Assembly: GCF_005938105.1 (NCBI RefSeq)
Contig: NZ_VCPE01000011.1
Coordinates: 1-64,000 of the forward strand
Length of the DNA: 64,000 bases
Direction: 5' to 3'
Source of the DNA: Brucella haematophila
Lineage (GTDB): Bacteria > Pseudomonadota > Alphaproteobacteria > Rhizobiales > Rhizobiaceae
The notes below the pieces were generated by a model. The model saw nothing but the letters and a program-made list of their open reading frames with translations, had not been told where the DNA came from and ran no database searches. Shown one piece after another: positions 6,872 to 16,070 of this stretch. The position numbers and the translations under genes are program-made. How positions within the stretch are numbered: the first letter of the stretch is position 1; the number at the start of each line of letters is the position of its first letter.

Positions 6872-6973
6872 AGCGGTTCCGGTTAAAACGGAATCGTGGA
6901 ACCGCTCTATCCATTTGTTTTTACGCATTATCCTACGCAAAACCGCTACGCACTTTTGCTGGAAATGCTCTAA
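6868..6973 (-). repeat. Mosaic palindromic repeat, copy 1
   Basis: A ~105 bp element in the opposite orientation to copies at 56601 and 63398. It begins with CTAGAGCGGTTCC, whose inverted partner GGAACCGCTCTA follows after 17 bases, continues through an AT-rich spacer (ACAAATGG-type) and a block containing CGCAAAACCGCTACGCAC, and ends in TGCTCTA. Elements of this kind are scattered between genes in Brucella/Ochrobactrum and Rhizobium genomes. This copy supplies the stop codon of the pcaR gene. Confidence 0.85.
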
Positions 6974-6992
6974 TGAATTTCTAACAAAGACG

Positions 6993-7022
6993 AGCGCCGA
7001 CCTGTTGCTACAGACCGGCGCT
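6993..7022 (-). terminator. Terminator of the thu operon
   Basis: Inverted repeat AGCGCCG / CGGCGCT, extendable by a few pairs, just after the thuB stop in the minus direction and followed by a T-containing stretch (CTTTGTT). Fits a Rho-independent terminator. Confidence 0.6.
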
Positions 7023-7029
7023 TGCTTGG

Positions 7030-8079
7030 TCAGCTTGCGGCGACTTCCGGCAAAGGCCTATCAACGACCATGGCATGATCGAGCACGCGTTGCAGATTGG
7101 CGGCATGGCGGAAACTCGGCTCCAGCCCAATGCCATCAGCCACGGCGCGGGCAAACCGCTGATAGTTGGTCTCGACAATACCGGCATCGATATCGCGCCA
7201 GACCGGTGTTTCGATATCCTCGCCGATAGAGCCGCGCAGGCTCGATCCGGTCGGCGTGTGAAGCACTTCCAGTGCGCCCTTGTCGCCATGAATGCGCAGA
7301 CGCAACTCGTTCAGATGCCCGGTCGCCCAGCGGCTGGCATGAATGACCCCCAGCGCACCATTGGCGTATTCCGCCATCATGACGAAGCTGTCATTGGCAT
7401 CCAGCACATATTCGCCGATATGGTCGTTGTCGGCCTTATCGAAGGTCTTCAGCCGTGCTGACGCCCGTTCCACGTCGCTGCCGATGGCATAGGATGCGAA
7501 GTCGAGAATGTGGATGCCGACATCGCCAAGAACGCCGTTCGACCCATGGCGGGTCGAAAGACGCCAGAGCCATTTGCTCTCGGTCTTCCAGTCACCCCAT
7601 GCCTTCGACACCAGCCAGCTTTGCAGATAGGACGCCTCGAAATGGCGCACCTGCCCGATTTCTCCGGCGAGTACCATCTCGCGCGCCTTCTGCAAGGGCG
7701 CAACGTTGCGATAGGTCAGATTGACCATATTGACGACATTGGCCTGCTCGGCTGCATCGGCCATTTCAGCGGCCTTCTCATAGCTTTCCGCCAGCGGCTT
7801 TTCGCAAAAGACATGCTTGCCCGCCCCGACCAGCGTCAATGTGGTCGGGTGATGGATGGCGTCCGGCGTGACATTGGCGACCGCATCGAAGCGACCCCAT
7901 TCCAGCGCATCTTCAAGCCGCGTGAAGCGGTTATGAATGTCGTGGTTTTCCGAAAACGCGTCGACACGTTCCGCCGACACATCACAGGCCGCAACCACCT
8001 CGACGCCCTCAATCGCCTTGAAGGCTTCGGCATGGTTTTTCGCCATGCCGCCAGTACCCAGAATAAGAAGACGCATCAT
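7030..8079 (-). CDS. thuB: Gfo/Idh/MocA-type oxidoreductase of trehalose utilisation
   Basis: A 349-residue NAD(P)-dependent dehydrogenase: N-terminal Rossmann motif LGTGGMAKNHAEAF (residues 8-20), the EKP signature at 93-95, and the C-terminal alpha+beta domain with GDVGIHILDFASYAIG carrying the catalytic Asp/His. In rhizobia ThuB works with ThuA in catabolism of trehalose and related disaccharides, probably by oxidation to the 3-keto sugar. Last gene of the thu operon. Two ATGs in a row (8079, 8076); the GAGG spacing favours the second slightly. Confidence 0.87.
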   Translation of the reverse strand: MMRLLILGTGGMAKNHAEAFKAIEGVEVVAACDVSAERVDAFSENHDIHNRFTRLEDALEWGRFDAVANVTPDAIHHPTTLTLVGAGKHVFCEKPLAESYEKAAEMADAAEQANVVNMVNLTYRNVAPLQKAREMVLAGEIGQVRHFEASYLQSWLVSKAWGDWKTESKWLWRLSTRHGSNGVLGDVGIHILDFASYAIGSDVERASARLKTFDKADNDHIGEYVLDANDSFVMMAEYANGALGVIHASRWATGHLNELRLRIHGDKGALEVLHTPTGSSLRGSIGEDIETPVWRDIDAGIVETNYQRFARAVADGIGLEPSFRHAANLQRVLDHAMVVDRPLPEVAAS

Positions 8080-8084
8080 GCACC

Positions 8085-8870
8085 TCAGCGATAACCGGCT
8101 TCACCGGCCTTGTGCAGCTTGGGCCCGCGCTCGACAATCGGCTCCAGCGCCTTTTCGACCGGAACATTCGGCGCGGTGTGGATGCCTGTCCATGCCGGCT
8201 GCGGATTATAAGCCCATTTGACCGAATTGCGCAGAACGGTCTGCACATTGGCATCGTGGTAGGTCGGGTAGGTTTCATGGCCGGGGCGGAAATAGAACAC
8301 ATTGCCCGCACCGCGACGCCAGGTCATGCCGGAACGGAACACTTCACCGCCCGCGAACCACGAAATGAACACCGTTTCCAGTGGTTCCGGCACGGAGAAC
8401 TGTTCGCCATACATTTCCTCATTTTCGAGGACGAAATTCTCGTCCAGCCCTTGTGCAATCGGGTGACCGCGATTGACGACCCACACACGCTCACGCTCGC
8501 CCGCCTCGCGCCATTTGAGCGCGCAGGGCGTGCCCATGACGCGCTTGAAGATTTTGGAGAAATGGCCGGAATGGAGCACGATCAGCCCCATGCCCTCGAA
8601 CACGCGCTTCGCCACGCGCTCCACCACCTCATCGCTGACGGCACCGTGATCCTTGTGCCCCCACCAGACCAGAACGTCGGTCTGGGCCAAGCGTGCTTCC
8701 GGCAAGCCATGCTCCGGTTCCTGCAAGGTGGCGGTCGTAGCACTGATGCCGCTGTCGGTGTTCAGTGCGTCGGCAATCGTGTTGTGCATGCCATTCGGAT
8801 AGACCGAACGCACCGTTTCATTGATCTGCTCGTGGATGTTCTCACCCCAGACGATTGTGCGAATAGGCAC
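8085..8870 (-). CDS. thuA: ThuA-like trehalose utilisation protein
   Basis: A 261-residue ThuA protein with a class I glutamine amidotransferase-like fold: [14 protein letters not shown] at the start, [12 protein letters not shown] (about 65-76), [13 protein letters not shown], and the C-terminal [23 protein letters not shown] chose the GTG at 8870 with AGGAG 8 bases upstream, which gives the family's usual length; a frame to 8897 lacks a ribosome site. It sits between thuK and thuB as in Sinorhizobium, and works with ThuB. Soluble, cytoplasmic. Confidence 0.88.
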   Translation of the reverse strand: MPIRTIVWGENIHEQINETVRSVYPNGMHNTIADALNTDSGISATTATLQEPEHGLPEARLAQTDVLVWWGHKDHGAVSDEVVERVAKRVFEGMGLIVLHSGHFSKIFKRVMGTPCALKWREAGERERVWVVNRGHPIAQGLDENFVLENEEMYGEQFSVPEPLETVFISWFAGGEVFRSGMTWRRGAGNVFYFRPGHETYPTYHDANVQTVLRNSVKWAYNPQPAWTGIHTAPNVPVEKALEPIVERGPKLHKAGEAGYR

Positions 8871-8939
8871 GGATATTCTCCTTGCTGCGGGCGTCAAAGC
8901 CCGGTTGTCTCATGTGTCATTGAGCTTGGGAGGTCGACG

Positions 8940-9941
8940 TCAAACGGCGCGGCCCTTTTCATCGAAACGATGAACATTGTCCCCTGCCGGGGAAACCGAG
9001 AGCGTCTCGCCTGATTTGCGCACCGCGACGCCGCTTTCGCGGACCACCAGCGGTTCCTCCAGGCCGAGATCGATATAGACATAGGTATCGGAACCGAGGA
9101 TTTCGGTGTGGATCACCTGACCGGTCCAGTGACCGCCTTCGGGAACAACGGCAAGATGCTCGGAACGCAAACCCACCGTGTGAGCACCGAAAGGCTCGGC
9201 ATGTTTGCCGGTCAGGAAATTCATCTTCGGCGATCCGATGAACCCGGCGACGAAAAGCGAATTGGGCTTTTCGTAAAGCTCAAGCGGCGTACCGACCTGC
9301 TCCACGCGCCCATCGCGCAGCACACAGATACGATCCGCCAGTGTCATCGCCTCCACCTGATCATGTGTCACATAGATCATGGTGGTGTCTTCCATGCTCT
9401 GGTGGAGCTTGGCGATCTCAAGCCTTGTAGCCACACGTAGCGCCGCATCGAGGTTGGACAAGGGTTCGTCGAACAGGAAAACCTTCGGGTCGCGCACAAT
9501 GGCCCGACCGATGGCCACGCGCTGGCGCTGACCGCCGGAAAGCTGGCGCGGCAACCGCTCCAGATAGGGCGACAGTTGCAGCATCTCCGCGGCCTTGTGA
9601 ATGCGGCTTTTGCATTCGTCCTTGGTCTTGCCTGCAAGCTGCATACCGAAGGCCATATTCTCATAGACCGTCATATGCGGATAAAGCGCATAGGACTGGA
9701 ACACCATGGCGATGCCGCGCTTCGAAGGGGTGAAGCTGTTGACCACCGTTCCATCGATGGCGAGGCTTCCCGATGAAATTTCCTCCAGTCCCGCAATCAG
9801 GCGCAGCAAGGTGGACTTGCCGCAACCGGATGGGCCGACAAAGACCATGAACTCGCCGGGGCGGATATCCATATCGACGCCCTTGATGACATCAAAATTG
9901 CCGAAAGATTTGCGCACATCGCGCAATTGAAGTTCTGCCAT
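8940..9941 (-). CDS. thuK: ABC transporter ATPase for trehalose/maltose-type sugars
   Basis: A 333-residue MalK/UgpC-type ATPase. Walker A GPSGCGKST (36-44), Q-loop, signature LSGGQRQR, Walker B VFLFDEPLSNLD and the switch His in YVTHDQVEAMTLADR are intact. The C-terminal ~100 residues form the regulatory TOBE/MalK domain (VGLRSEHLAVVPEGG). It powers the ThuFG permease. It follows thuG with 10 bases between them. Confidence 0.9.
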   Translation of the reverse strand: MAELQLRDVRKSFGNFDVIKGVDMDIRPGEFMVFVGPSGCGKSTLLRLIAGLEEISSGSLAIDGTVVNSFTPSKRGIAMVFQSYALYPHMTVYENMAFGMQLAGKTKDECKSRIHKAAEMLQLSPYLERLPRQLSGGQRQRVAIGRAIVRDPKVFLFDEPLSNLDAALRVATRLEIAKLHQSMEDTTMIYVTHDQVEAMTLADRICVLRDGRVEQVGTPLELYEKPNSLFVAGFIGSPKMNFLTGKHAEPFGAHTVGLRSEHLAVVPEGGHWTGQVIHTEILGSDTYVYIDLGLEEPLVVRESGVAVRKSGETLSVSPAGDNVHRFDEKGRAV

Positions 9942-9951
9942 AACCTTACTC

Positions 9952-10776
9952 CTAGCCCTTTACGCCACCCGCCGTCAGACCGGAGACGATCCGCCGCTGG
10001 AAGATGAGCACGAGGATGACGAGGGGAACCGTGACAATGACCGAAGCCGCCATGATGTTGCCCCAGGGGATTTCGAACTGACTGCTGCCCGACAAAAGCG
10101 CGATCGCCACAGGCACGGTGCGCTGGCCGCCGGACGAGGTGAAGGTGAGCGCGAACAGGAACTCGTTCCATGCGGAGATGAAGGCGAGCAGACCTGTCGT
10201 CACCAGTGCGGGCCACATGAGTGGCATGAACACTCGCGTTATGATGACCCAAGGCGATGCCCCGTCGACAATGGCCGCTTCTTCGATCTCCATCGGCAGA
10301 TCGCGCATGAAGGTGGTTAGCACCCACACGGTGAATGGCAGTGTGAAGATCATGTAGGAGAAGATCAGCGCCAGCGGCGTATTGAAAATGCCGAGGAAAC
10401 GGATCAACTCGAACAGGCCGGCCAGAACAGCAATCTGCGGAAACATCGACACCGAGAGAATGGTGAGCAGCAACAACCCCCTGCCCCGGAAACGCACCCG
10501 CGCCAACGCATAGGCCGCTGTTATTGCAAGCAAAAGCGAAATTGCCACCACCACCGTTGCCACCAGCAGCGAATTGCCGAGACTGCGCAGGAAGCTGCCC
10601 TGCGTCAGCACGCTGGTATAGTTTTCAATCGAGAAATTGGTGGGCCAGTAATCGACCTGAAACAGCGCTGTTCCCGATTTCACACTGGTGATGATCGCAT
10701 AATAGAACGGGAACACCGCGACCAGAATGATGATTGCAACGAGGAGATAGAAGCCAGCTAACTTTATATAGTGCAT
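9952..10776 (-). CDS. thuG: Sugar ABC transporter permease (MalG type)
   Basis: A 274-residue inner membrane protein with six predicted helices (first at LAGFYLLVAIIILVAVFPFYY). The EAA loop MEIEEAAIVDGASPW that docks on the ATPase is present, and the C-terminus ends in the common QRRIVSGLTAGGVKG. It pairs with ThuF; the two genes are 3 bases apart. Confidence 0.9.
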   Translation of the reverse strand: MHYIKLAGFYLLVAIIILVAVFPFYYAIITSVKSGTALFQVDYWPTNFSIENYTSVLTQGSFLRSLGNSLLVATVVVAISLLLAITAAYALARVRFRGRGLLLLTILSVSMFPQIAVLAGLFELIRFLGIFNTPLALIFSYMIFTLPFTVWVLTTFMRDLPMEIEEAAIVDGASPWVIITRVFMPLMWPALVTTGLLAFISAWNEFLFALTFTSSGGQRTVPVAIALLSGSSQFEIPWGNIMAASVIVTVPLVILVLIFQRRIVSGLTAGGVKG

Positions 10777-10779
10777 CCT

Positions 10780-11763
10780 CTACTCTCCCCTGCTGGCAAT
10801 GTTCACACGTCCGAAGAACATGTAGAGCAAGGTGATGCCTGCGATGATGAGGAACAGCATTGTCGATGCCGCCGCACCATAGGCAAACTTGTCGAAATCG
10901 AACAGATTTTCACGCGCAAAGACCGACATGGTCTTTGTTTGCGCATTGTTGGGCGTCAGCACATAGATCAGATCGAAAATGCGCAGCGCATCGAGCATGC
11001 GGAAGATGATCGCCACCATCAGCGCCGGGCGTATCAGCGGCAGCGTCACCCGCCAGAACACTTTCAGCGGATGCACGCCATCGATCTTCGCCGCTTCATA
11101 AATATCCGTCGGCACCATTTGCAGACCGGCCAGAATTAGCAGCGCCATGAAGGGCGTCGTCTTCCAGACATCGACAATCAGAACCGCAATCATCGCCGTA
11201 TCCGGATTGGCAGTCCACGCGATCTTCTGGCTGATAAGCCCCAGATTGAGCAGTATGTGATTGAGAATGCCGAACTGGTCGTTGAGCATCCAGTGCCAGA
11301 TCTTGGCCGAAACAATGGTGGGGATCGCCCACGGGATCAGGATCGCCGCACGCACCAGACCTCGCCCCGGAAAATTGGCATTGAGTACCAGCGCCACGAT
11401 CAAGCCGAATATGGTTTCCAGACTGACCGAGAGCAGCGTGAACTTGATGGTGTTCCAGACGGCGCCCCACCATGCGGGGTCGGCAAGAAGGCCACGATAG
11501 ACGGTGCGTCCGCTCTTCAGCGTGATCCAGTTGAGATAATTACTGAAGCCGACGAATTCTGCCGAGCCAAGACTGGTCAGCGAAGCATTGGTAAAACTGA
11601 AATAGATGGTTCTAAGCAATGGCCACCCGGCCACCAGCGCCAGCACAAACAGCGTGGGGGCGAGAAAAATCCAAGCAGACCGGATGCGCTGACTGCGCAA
11701 ATCGGAGTGAACACGCACCCTTTGAGGCGATGCTTCCGCAATATCGAGAGAAGTCTCTGTCAT
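10780..11763 (-). CDS. thuF: Sugar ABC transporter permease (MalF type)
   Basis: A 327-residue inner membrane protein with a ~30-residue cytoplasmic N-terminus, a first helix at SAWIFLAPTLFVLALVAGWPLL and five more. The EAA loop reads TDIYEAAKIDGVHPLKVF. Follows thuE after a 99 bp gap that contains a strong hairpin, so its expression is probably lower than that of the binding protein. Confidence 0.9.
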   Translation of the reverse strand: MTETSLDIAEASPQRVRVHSDLRSQRIRSAWIFLAPTLFVLALVAGWPLLRTIYFSFTNASLTSLGSAEFVGFSNYLNWITLKSGRTVYRGLLADPAWWGAVWNTIKFTLLSVSLETIFGLIVALVLNANFPGRGLVRAAILIPWAIPTIVSAKIWHWMLNDQFGILNHILLNLGLISQKIAWTANPDTAMIAVLIVDVWKTTPFMALLILAGLQMVPTDIYEAAKIDGVHPLKVFWRVTLPLIRPALMVAIIFRMLDALRIFDLIYVLTPNNAQTKTMSVFARENLFDFDKFAYGAAASTMLFLIIAGITLLYMFFGRVNIASRGE

Positions 11764-11796
11764 GATCCAGCTCTGGTCCTGCTCAGAGGAATATGA

Positions 11797-11848
11797 GCGT
11801 TCGGGTTGCCCACCTTGGGGGCGGGGCTTGGGAGGACAACCCGAACGC
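11797..11848 (-). other. Intercistronic hairpin between thuE and thuF
   Basis: Perfect 12 bp stem GCGTTCGGGTTG / CAACCCGAACGC with a 28-base GC-rich loop, lying just behind the binding-protein stop. No T run follows. Such structures behind binding-protein genes usually protect the upstream mRNA from 3' decay and set the excess of binding protein over permease; that role here is inferred. Confidence 0.65.
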
Positions 11849-11862
11849 GGCTTGATCGGTCC

Positions 11863-13128
11863 TTACCAGCCAGAACCTTCCAGCTCAGTCAGCTCGACCT
11901 CAAGCATTTCGAGATTCTCCGCAGCGGTTCCGTTGCCGGAGAGTGTCTTGTGAACCGCCGTCCAGAATTTTGACGACACTTCGTTATACTTAACCTTTGT
12001 TGCAGCCGATGGCCGTGGCACGGCGTTCTGGAAAATGGGTTTCCAGTTGGCCATGAAGGGCTGTGCGGCGATGACATCCTTGTCATCGTAAAGCGCTTCA
12101 ATGGTCGGCAGACGCGAAATCTCGACCGCCTGCACCTTCTGCACTTCCGGTGATGCCAGATATTTGACCAATGCGATGGCCGCATCCTGCTTGGTCGAAT
12201 ATTTGGACACGGCAAGGTTCCAGCCGCCAAGCGTAGAGGATGGTGCATCCCCATCGGCACCGGCGGGCAGTGGAGCAACGTCGAACTTGCCCTTCACGCC
12301 GCTATCCGCGCTGTTGCCCAGCGCATAGGCATAAGGCCAGTTGCGCATGAAGACGGCATTGCCGGTCTGCCAGACACCGCGCGATTCCTCTTCCTGATAG
12401 GCAAGCGCGCCTTGCGGCGAGATAGAACCGATCCAGCCCTTTGCGCGTTCAATCGCTGCGGCCGCCTTCTCATTGTTGATCGAAATCGTGCCGTCCGCCT
12501 CAACGATCTGACCGCCACCCGACGATTTGATCCACTCGAGCGCGTTGCAGGTCAGCCCTTCATAGGCATTACCTTGAAAGACGAAGCCCCAGAGATCGGA
12601 CTTACCGTCAGCCCGCTCCTTGTCCATGATTTCCTTGGCGGTTGCCGTCATTTCATCCCAGGTCTTGGGGACAGGCTTGCTGTATTTTTCGAGGAGATCC
12701 TTGCGGTAGAACAGCGCTGGCGCATCCGTGTAAAACGGCAGGGCGACGAGCTTGCCGTTGACGGTCTGCGACGCGATGATCGACGCAAAATGTGTTCCCG
12801 TCACATCTTTTGTGGCCTCGGTCAGATCGACAAACTGGTCGGACAATTGCGGCGCCCAGACCACGTCGGTCTGATAGACGTCGATATCCGCATTGCCTGC
12901 GGCCAGCCACAAGCGATACTGGCTGAACTGCTCGCTTGAGGACGACGGCATGGACACGATATTGACCTTGTTGCCGGTATCCTTCTCGAACTTGACGATC
13001 TGATCCTGCAAGAACTTGATATTGTTGCCGGTCGAATTGGCAGCAATCGAAATCTCGACAGCCTGCGCGCTGACCGTTGCAAAGCCCAATGCCAAACAGG
13101 CAGCGAGCACACCCTTTAATGGTTTCAT
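11863..13128 (-). CDS. thuE: Trehalose/maltose/sucrose-binding protein
   Basis: A 421-residue periplasmic binding protein of the MalE/family 1 type. A Sec signal peptide MKPLKGVLAACLALGFATVS ends after AQA (about residue 23). IVKFEKDTGNKVNIVSMPSSS and LWLAAGNADIDVYQTDVVWAPQL are characteristic of the ThuE/AglE subgroup. I chose the ATG at 13128 (GGAGGAGGGA upstream); the longer frame lacks a signal. First gene of the operon, divergent from thuR. Confidence 0.9.
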   Translation of the reverse strand: MKPLKGVLAACLALGFATVSAQAVEISIAANSTGNNIKFLQDQIVKFEKDTGNKVNIVSMPSSSSEQFSQYRLWLAAGNADIDVYQTDVVWAPQLSDQFVDLTEATKDVTGTHFASIIASQTVNGKLVALPFYTDAPALFYRKDLLEKYSKPVPKTWDEMTATAKEIMDKERADGKSDLWGFVFQGNAYEGLTCNALEWIKSSGGGQIVEADGTISINNEKAAAAIERAKGWIGSISPQGALAYQEEESRGVWQTGNAVFMRNWPYAYALGNSADSGVKGKFDVAPLPAGADGDAPSSTLGGWNLAVSKYSTKQDAAIALVKYLASPEVQKVQAVEISRLPTIEALYDDKDVIAAQPFMANWKPIFQNAVPRPSAATKVKYNEVSSKFWTAVHKTLSGNGTAAENLEMLEVELTELEGSGW

Positions 13129-13171
13129 TGTTCCCTCCTCCCATCCATTCTGTAAGCGGATTATTAAAATC

Positions 13172-13186
13172 GAAAACGGTTTGGAT
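13172..13186. promoter_or_regulatory. ThuR operator candidate near thuE
   Basis: GAAAACGGTTTGGAT, a LacI-family operator pattern (AAA-N-CG-N-TTT centred on CG), sits about 45 bp upstream of the thuE start. It matches the site at 13368-13382 in 14 of 15 bases. Confidence 0.65.
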
Positions 13187-13367
13187 GACAAAAAGTTGCA
13201 GAGGACCGCATTTCTGTCAAGCGACAGATTCTTACAGATCGGGAACTTCGATAGTTTTCTTTAAAAAGCATAGATATTTCAATTGTATATATGGATGAGT
13301 GCATTTTCTATAAATCGAGCATCAACCATCTCTAACTTGATTCTATGCTTCATTTTGAAACAAACTT

Positions 13368-13382
13368 GAAAGCGGTTTGGAT
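13368..13382. promoter_or_regulatory. ThuR operator candidate near thuR
   Basis: GAAAGCGGTTTGGAT, in the same orientation as the site at 13172 and 196 bp from it. Two operators in one divergent region suggest cooperative or looping repression and autoregulation. The remainder of the 366 bp thuE-thuR gap is AT-rich and holds no other gene that I see. Confidence 0.65.
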
Positions 13383-13494
13383 TTGTTGCACAATGATAAT
13401 TAGTCACGCCGTCTTCGGGCTGCGAGCTGATTGTTAAACGCAAGGAAGCGGCTATAATCCGCGGCCTTGCCTGCCTTTAAACTCGACATACCAA

Positions 13495-14517
13495 ATGAAA
13501 CTTCGCGAATTTGCCAAACAACTGGGGCTTTCAGCCACGACCGTCAGTCGTGCTCTAAGCGGCTATCCTGAAGTCGCCGAAAGCACACGCAAGCGGGTGA
13601 TGGATGAAGCCGTGCGCCTTGGTTACCGCCCCAATGAAAATGCGGTGCGGCTTGCAACCGGGCGCGCCGGTGCCATCGGCGTTGTGATGGGCCGCAACAG
13701 CGAATTTCATTTCGCCGAATTCATGCGCGGCATGGCCGAACGGCTCAGTCAGGACGAAGTCGACATTCTCGTCAGCCCCATTTCCCATAATGGCACCGAC
13801 GACGAAGTTCAGATTTGCCGTCGGCTCGCCACCAGCCGCCGGGTCGATGCGATCATCGTGACCTCCCCGAAGCCGAATGACGAACGCATCCGCCTGCTGC
13901 ACGAACTCGGCATGCCGTTTCTGGTGCACGGGCGTTCGGAAACCGACATCCCGCATGCTTGGCTCGACATCGACAATGAAGGCGCGGTCTGTCGCTCGAC
14001 GGCCCATCTGCTCGATCTCGGCCACCGTCGCATTGCGATGATCAATGGGCGCTACGGCTTTACATTCTCACTCCATCGCGACGAAGGTTATCGCAAGGCG
14101 CTGGAAAGCAGGGGCATCCCCTTCGATCCGGAACTGGTGGAACATGGCGATTTCACCGACGAAATCGGCTATCGTCTTGCCATCAAGCTTCTGGAGCGCA
14201 CCCCGCGCCCAACAGCCTTTGTTGCCGGATCGATGATGACGGCGCTTGGCATCTATCGGGCGGCGCGGTCGTTCGGGCTGACCATCGGCAAGGACATTTC
14301 GGTCATTGCCCATGACGACGTGATCTCGTTCCTGAGCGCGGAGAATATGGTGCCGTCGCTGACAGCAACACGCTCCTCCATGCGGGCGGCGGGCAAGCGC
14401 TGCGCCGACCTTCTTATGGACATGCTCGACGGGCATGCCGCGAGTGATATTCACGAACTTTGGCCGGTGGAACTGATCCTGCGGGATTCCGCCACGCGCG
14501 CGCCCGAAAGCAGCTGA
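13495..14517 (+). CDS. thuR: LacI-family regulator of the thu operon
   Basis: A 340-residue LacI-type repressor. The helix-turn-helix is at the very start (LREFAKQLGLSATTVSRAL) with hinge segment RPNENAVRLATGRA, followed by a periplasmic-binding-protein-like sensor domain. The position divergent from thuE is the same as in Sinorhizobium thuR. It has no strong ribosome site. Likely repressor released by trehalose or a related sugar. AglR-type function on alpha-glucosides is the alternative. Confidence 0.85.
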   Translation: MKLREFAKQLGLSATTVSRALSGYPEVAESTRKRVMDEAVRLGYRPNENAVRLATGRAGAIGVVMGRNSEFHFAEFMRGMAERLSQDEVDILVSPISHNGTDDEVQICRRLATSRRVDAIIVTSPKPNDERIRLLHELGMPFLVHGRSETDIPHAWLDIDNEGAVCRSTAHLLDLGHRRIAMINGRYGFTFSLHRDEGYRKALESRGIPFDPELVEHGDFTDEIGYRLAIKLLERTPRPTAFVAGSMMTALGIYRAARSFGLTIGKDISVIAHDDVISFLSAENMVPSLTATRSSMRAAGKRCADLLMDMLDGHAASDIHELWPVELILRDSATRAPESS

Positions 14518-14528
14518 ACGCCAGATGC

Positions 14529-14554
14529 GGAGAAAACTGTAACGGTCTTTCTCC
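14529..14554. terminator. Hairpin between convergent thuR and sfnG
   Basis: GGAGAAA / TTTCTCC with a 12-base loop in the 60 bp convergent gap. The T-rich right arm makes it a plausible bidirectional terminator. Confidence 0.45.
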
Positions 14555-14577
14555 AGACATCCGGCATCAGATAACGA

Positions 14578-15681
14578 CTATTCTGCAGCAAGGGCTGCGG
14601 CGTCTTCCGCTTCTTCCAGTTCACGCACCAGCGGGATGACATGCTTGCCGAAATATTCGACCTCTTCCTGAAAGTGCAGGAAGCCAAGCAGAATAAGATC
14701 AGCCCCAGCCCGCTTCAGCCCGACAACACGTTCCGCTACCTGCTGTGGCGTGCCGATCAGGTTGGAACGGAAGCCATCATTATATTGCACAAGATCGTCG
14801 AAGCTGGACTTCGCCCAGTTGCCCTCGCCTTCCGGTGAGGATTTGCCTGCATTCTTCACTTCGTGACCGAAGGCCTTGACCGCTTCCGGATTGGCCTTCT
14901 CGACAATCTCGGCCAAGACGGCTTTCGCCTCTTCTTCCGTGTCACGCACGATGGCAAAAGCATTGACGCCGATACGAACCGAATGGTTGTTTTCCCTCGC
15001 TTTGGTCTGGATATCGTCAACCTGTTTGGCGATTTCTTCCGGCGAGTTGCCGTTGGTGAAATACCAGTCGGACACGCGCGATGCCATATCGCGTGCTGCA
15101 CGCGACGAACCGCCCTGGAAAATCTCCGGCTGCGGATCGATTGGCTTGGGCTTCAAGGAGTAGTTGTTGAAGCGATAGAAATCGCCGTGGAAGGAATAGC
15201 TGTCCTCGGTCCAGATGCCCCGCAGCGCGCGAATGAATTCTTCCGAACGGCGATAACGCTCATCATGGTCGTACCACGGCTCGCCAATGGCATGGAACTC
15301 GCCACGGAACCAGCCGCTGACAATATTGACCGCAACACGACCATTGGTGAGGTGATTGATCGTGGCAATCTGTTTGGCGGCAAGCGCCGGGTTCCACGGT
15401 CCAGGCAGAAGAGCAGCAATCACCTTCAGCGTCTTGGTGGATTCGAGCAGCGCATGGCTGAATGACACCGATTCATGCTGGAACTCAGCACCGTAACCCG
15501 CCGTAAAGCGGATCTGGCTCAGCGCATATTCAAACCCGTTGGCCTCAGCGATTTGCGCGAGCTTGCGGTTATACTCGATCGTCCAGCTGGTGCGCTGTTC
15601 AATATTCGAGATGACGAGGCCACCAGAAACATTCGGGACCCAATAGGCGAATTTCAAGGGATTTCGGCTGCGTTCGGTCAT
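14578..15681 (-). CDS. sfnG: FMNH2-dependent dimethyl sulfone monooxygenase
   Basis: A 367-residue bacterial-luciferase-like (LLM) flavin monooxygenase. Features: LKFAYWVPNVSGGLVISNIEQRT at the start (typical of SfnG), NIVSGWFRGEFHAIGE, and IDPQPEIFQGGSSRAARDMASRVSDWYF. SfnG converts dimethyl sulfone to methanesulfinate so that sulfur can be used. It lacks a flavin reductase partner in the immediate neighbourhood. Alone on the minus strand; SsuD (alkanesulfonate monooxygenase) is the main alternative within the family, but the N-terminus favours SfnG. Confidence 0.82.
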   Translation of the reverse strand: MTERSRNPLKFAYWVPNVSGGLVISNIEQRTSWTIEYNRKLAQIAEANGFEYALSQIRFTAGYGAEFQHESVSFSHALLESTKTLKVIAALLPGPWNPALAAKQIATINHLTNGRVAVNIVSGWFRGEFHAIGEPWYDHDERYRRSEEFIRALRGIWTEDSYSFHGDFYRFNNYSLKPKPIDPQPEIFQGGSSRAARDMASRVSDWYFTNGNSPEEIAKQVDDIQTKARENNHSVRIGVNAFAIVRDTEEEAKAVLAEIVEKANPEAVKAFGHEVKNAGKSSPEGEGNWAKSSFDDLVQYNDGFRSNLIGTPQQVAERVVGLKRAGADLILLGFLHFQEEVEYFGKHVIPLVRELEEAEDAAALAAE

Positions 15682-16070
15682 GGCTCAACTCCATAGGTCA
15701 TCGTCAATTGGTGGTGCCCCCACAGGCAAAATGCGCAAAATCACGTCTTGCAGAACATATTGTCTATGGTTTTAGTGAAGTATCAAACACGACTATTCCA
15801 AAGTGCGAACCATCTTTGAAATGACAATCCAGCCAGAGGCTGCACGAACAAACGTAATGGCTGGCCAAGCGGAAGATGTTGAAAACGACAATATAAAACC
15901 GGCCTGTAAGGACTACGCATTGCGCATCAGGGCCTTTGTTGTGCTATCCCGACGCGGTAAAATACGCGAGACTTGAGTAGATTTGCTGTAATCTCCGTCA
16001 TGAGACTGACAGAAGATTCGATTACTTAGTCGGGAAGGCGTTATCGGGGCTGCCAATAAGGAGTACGCCA
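15682..16070. other. Intergenic region upstream of sfnG and the CYTH-CHAD gene
   Basis: A 389 bp divergent gap. I see no open frame with a credible start and no clear RNA structure. It must contain the sfnG promoter (minus) and that of the CYTH-CHAD gene (plus). I looked for a sigma-54 site in front of sfnG and found no GG-N10-GC match. Confidence 0.4.

Noticed and set aside
15690-15780. Possible sigma-54 promoter in front of sfnG, as in Pseudomonas
   Set aside because: No GG-N10-GC spacing was found on the minus strand.
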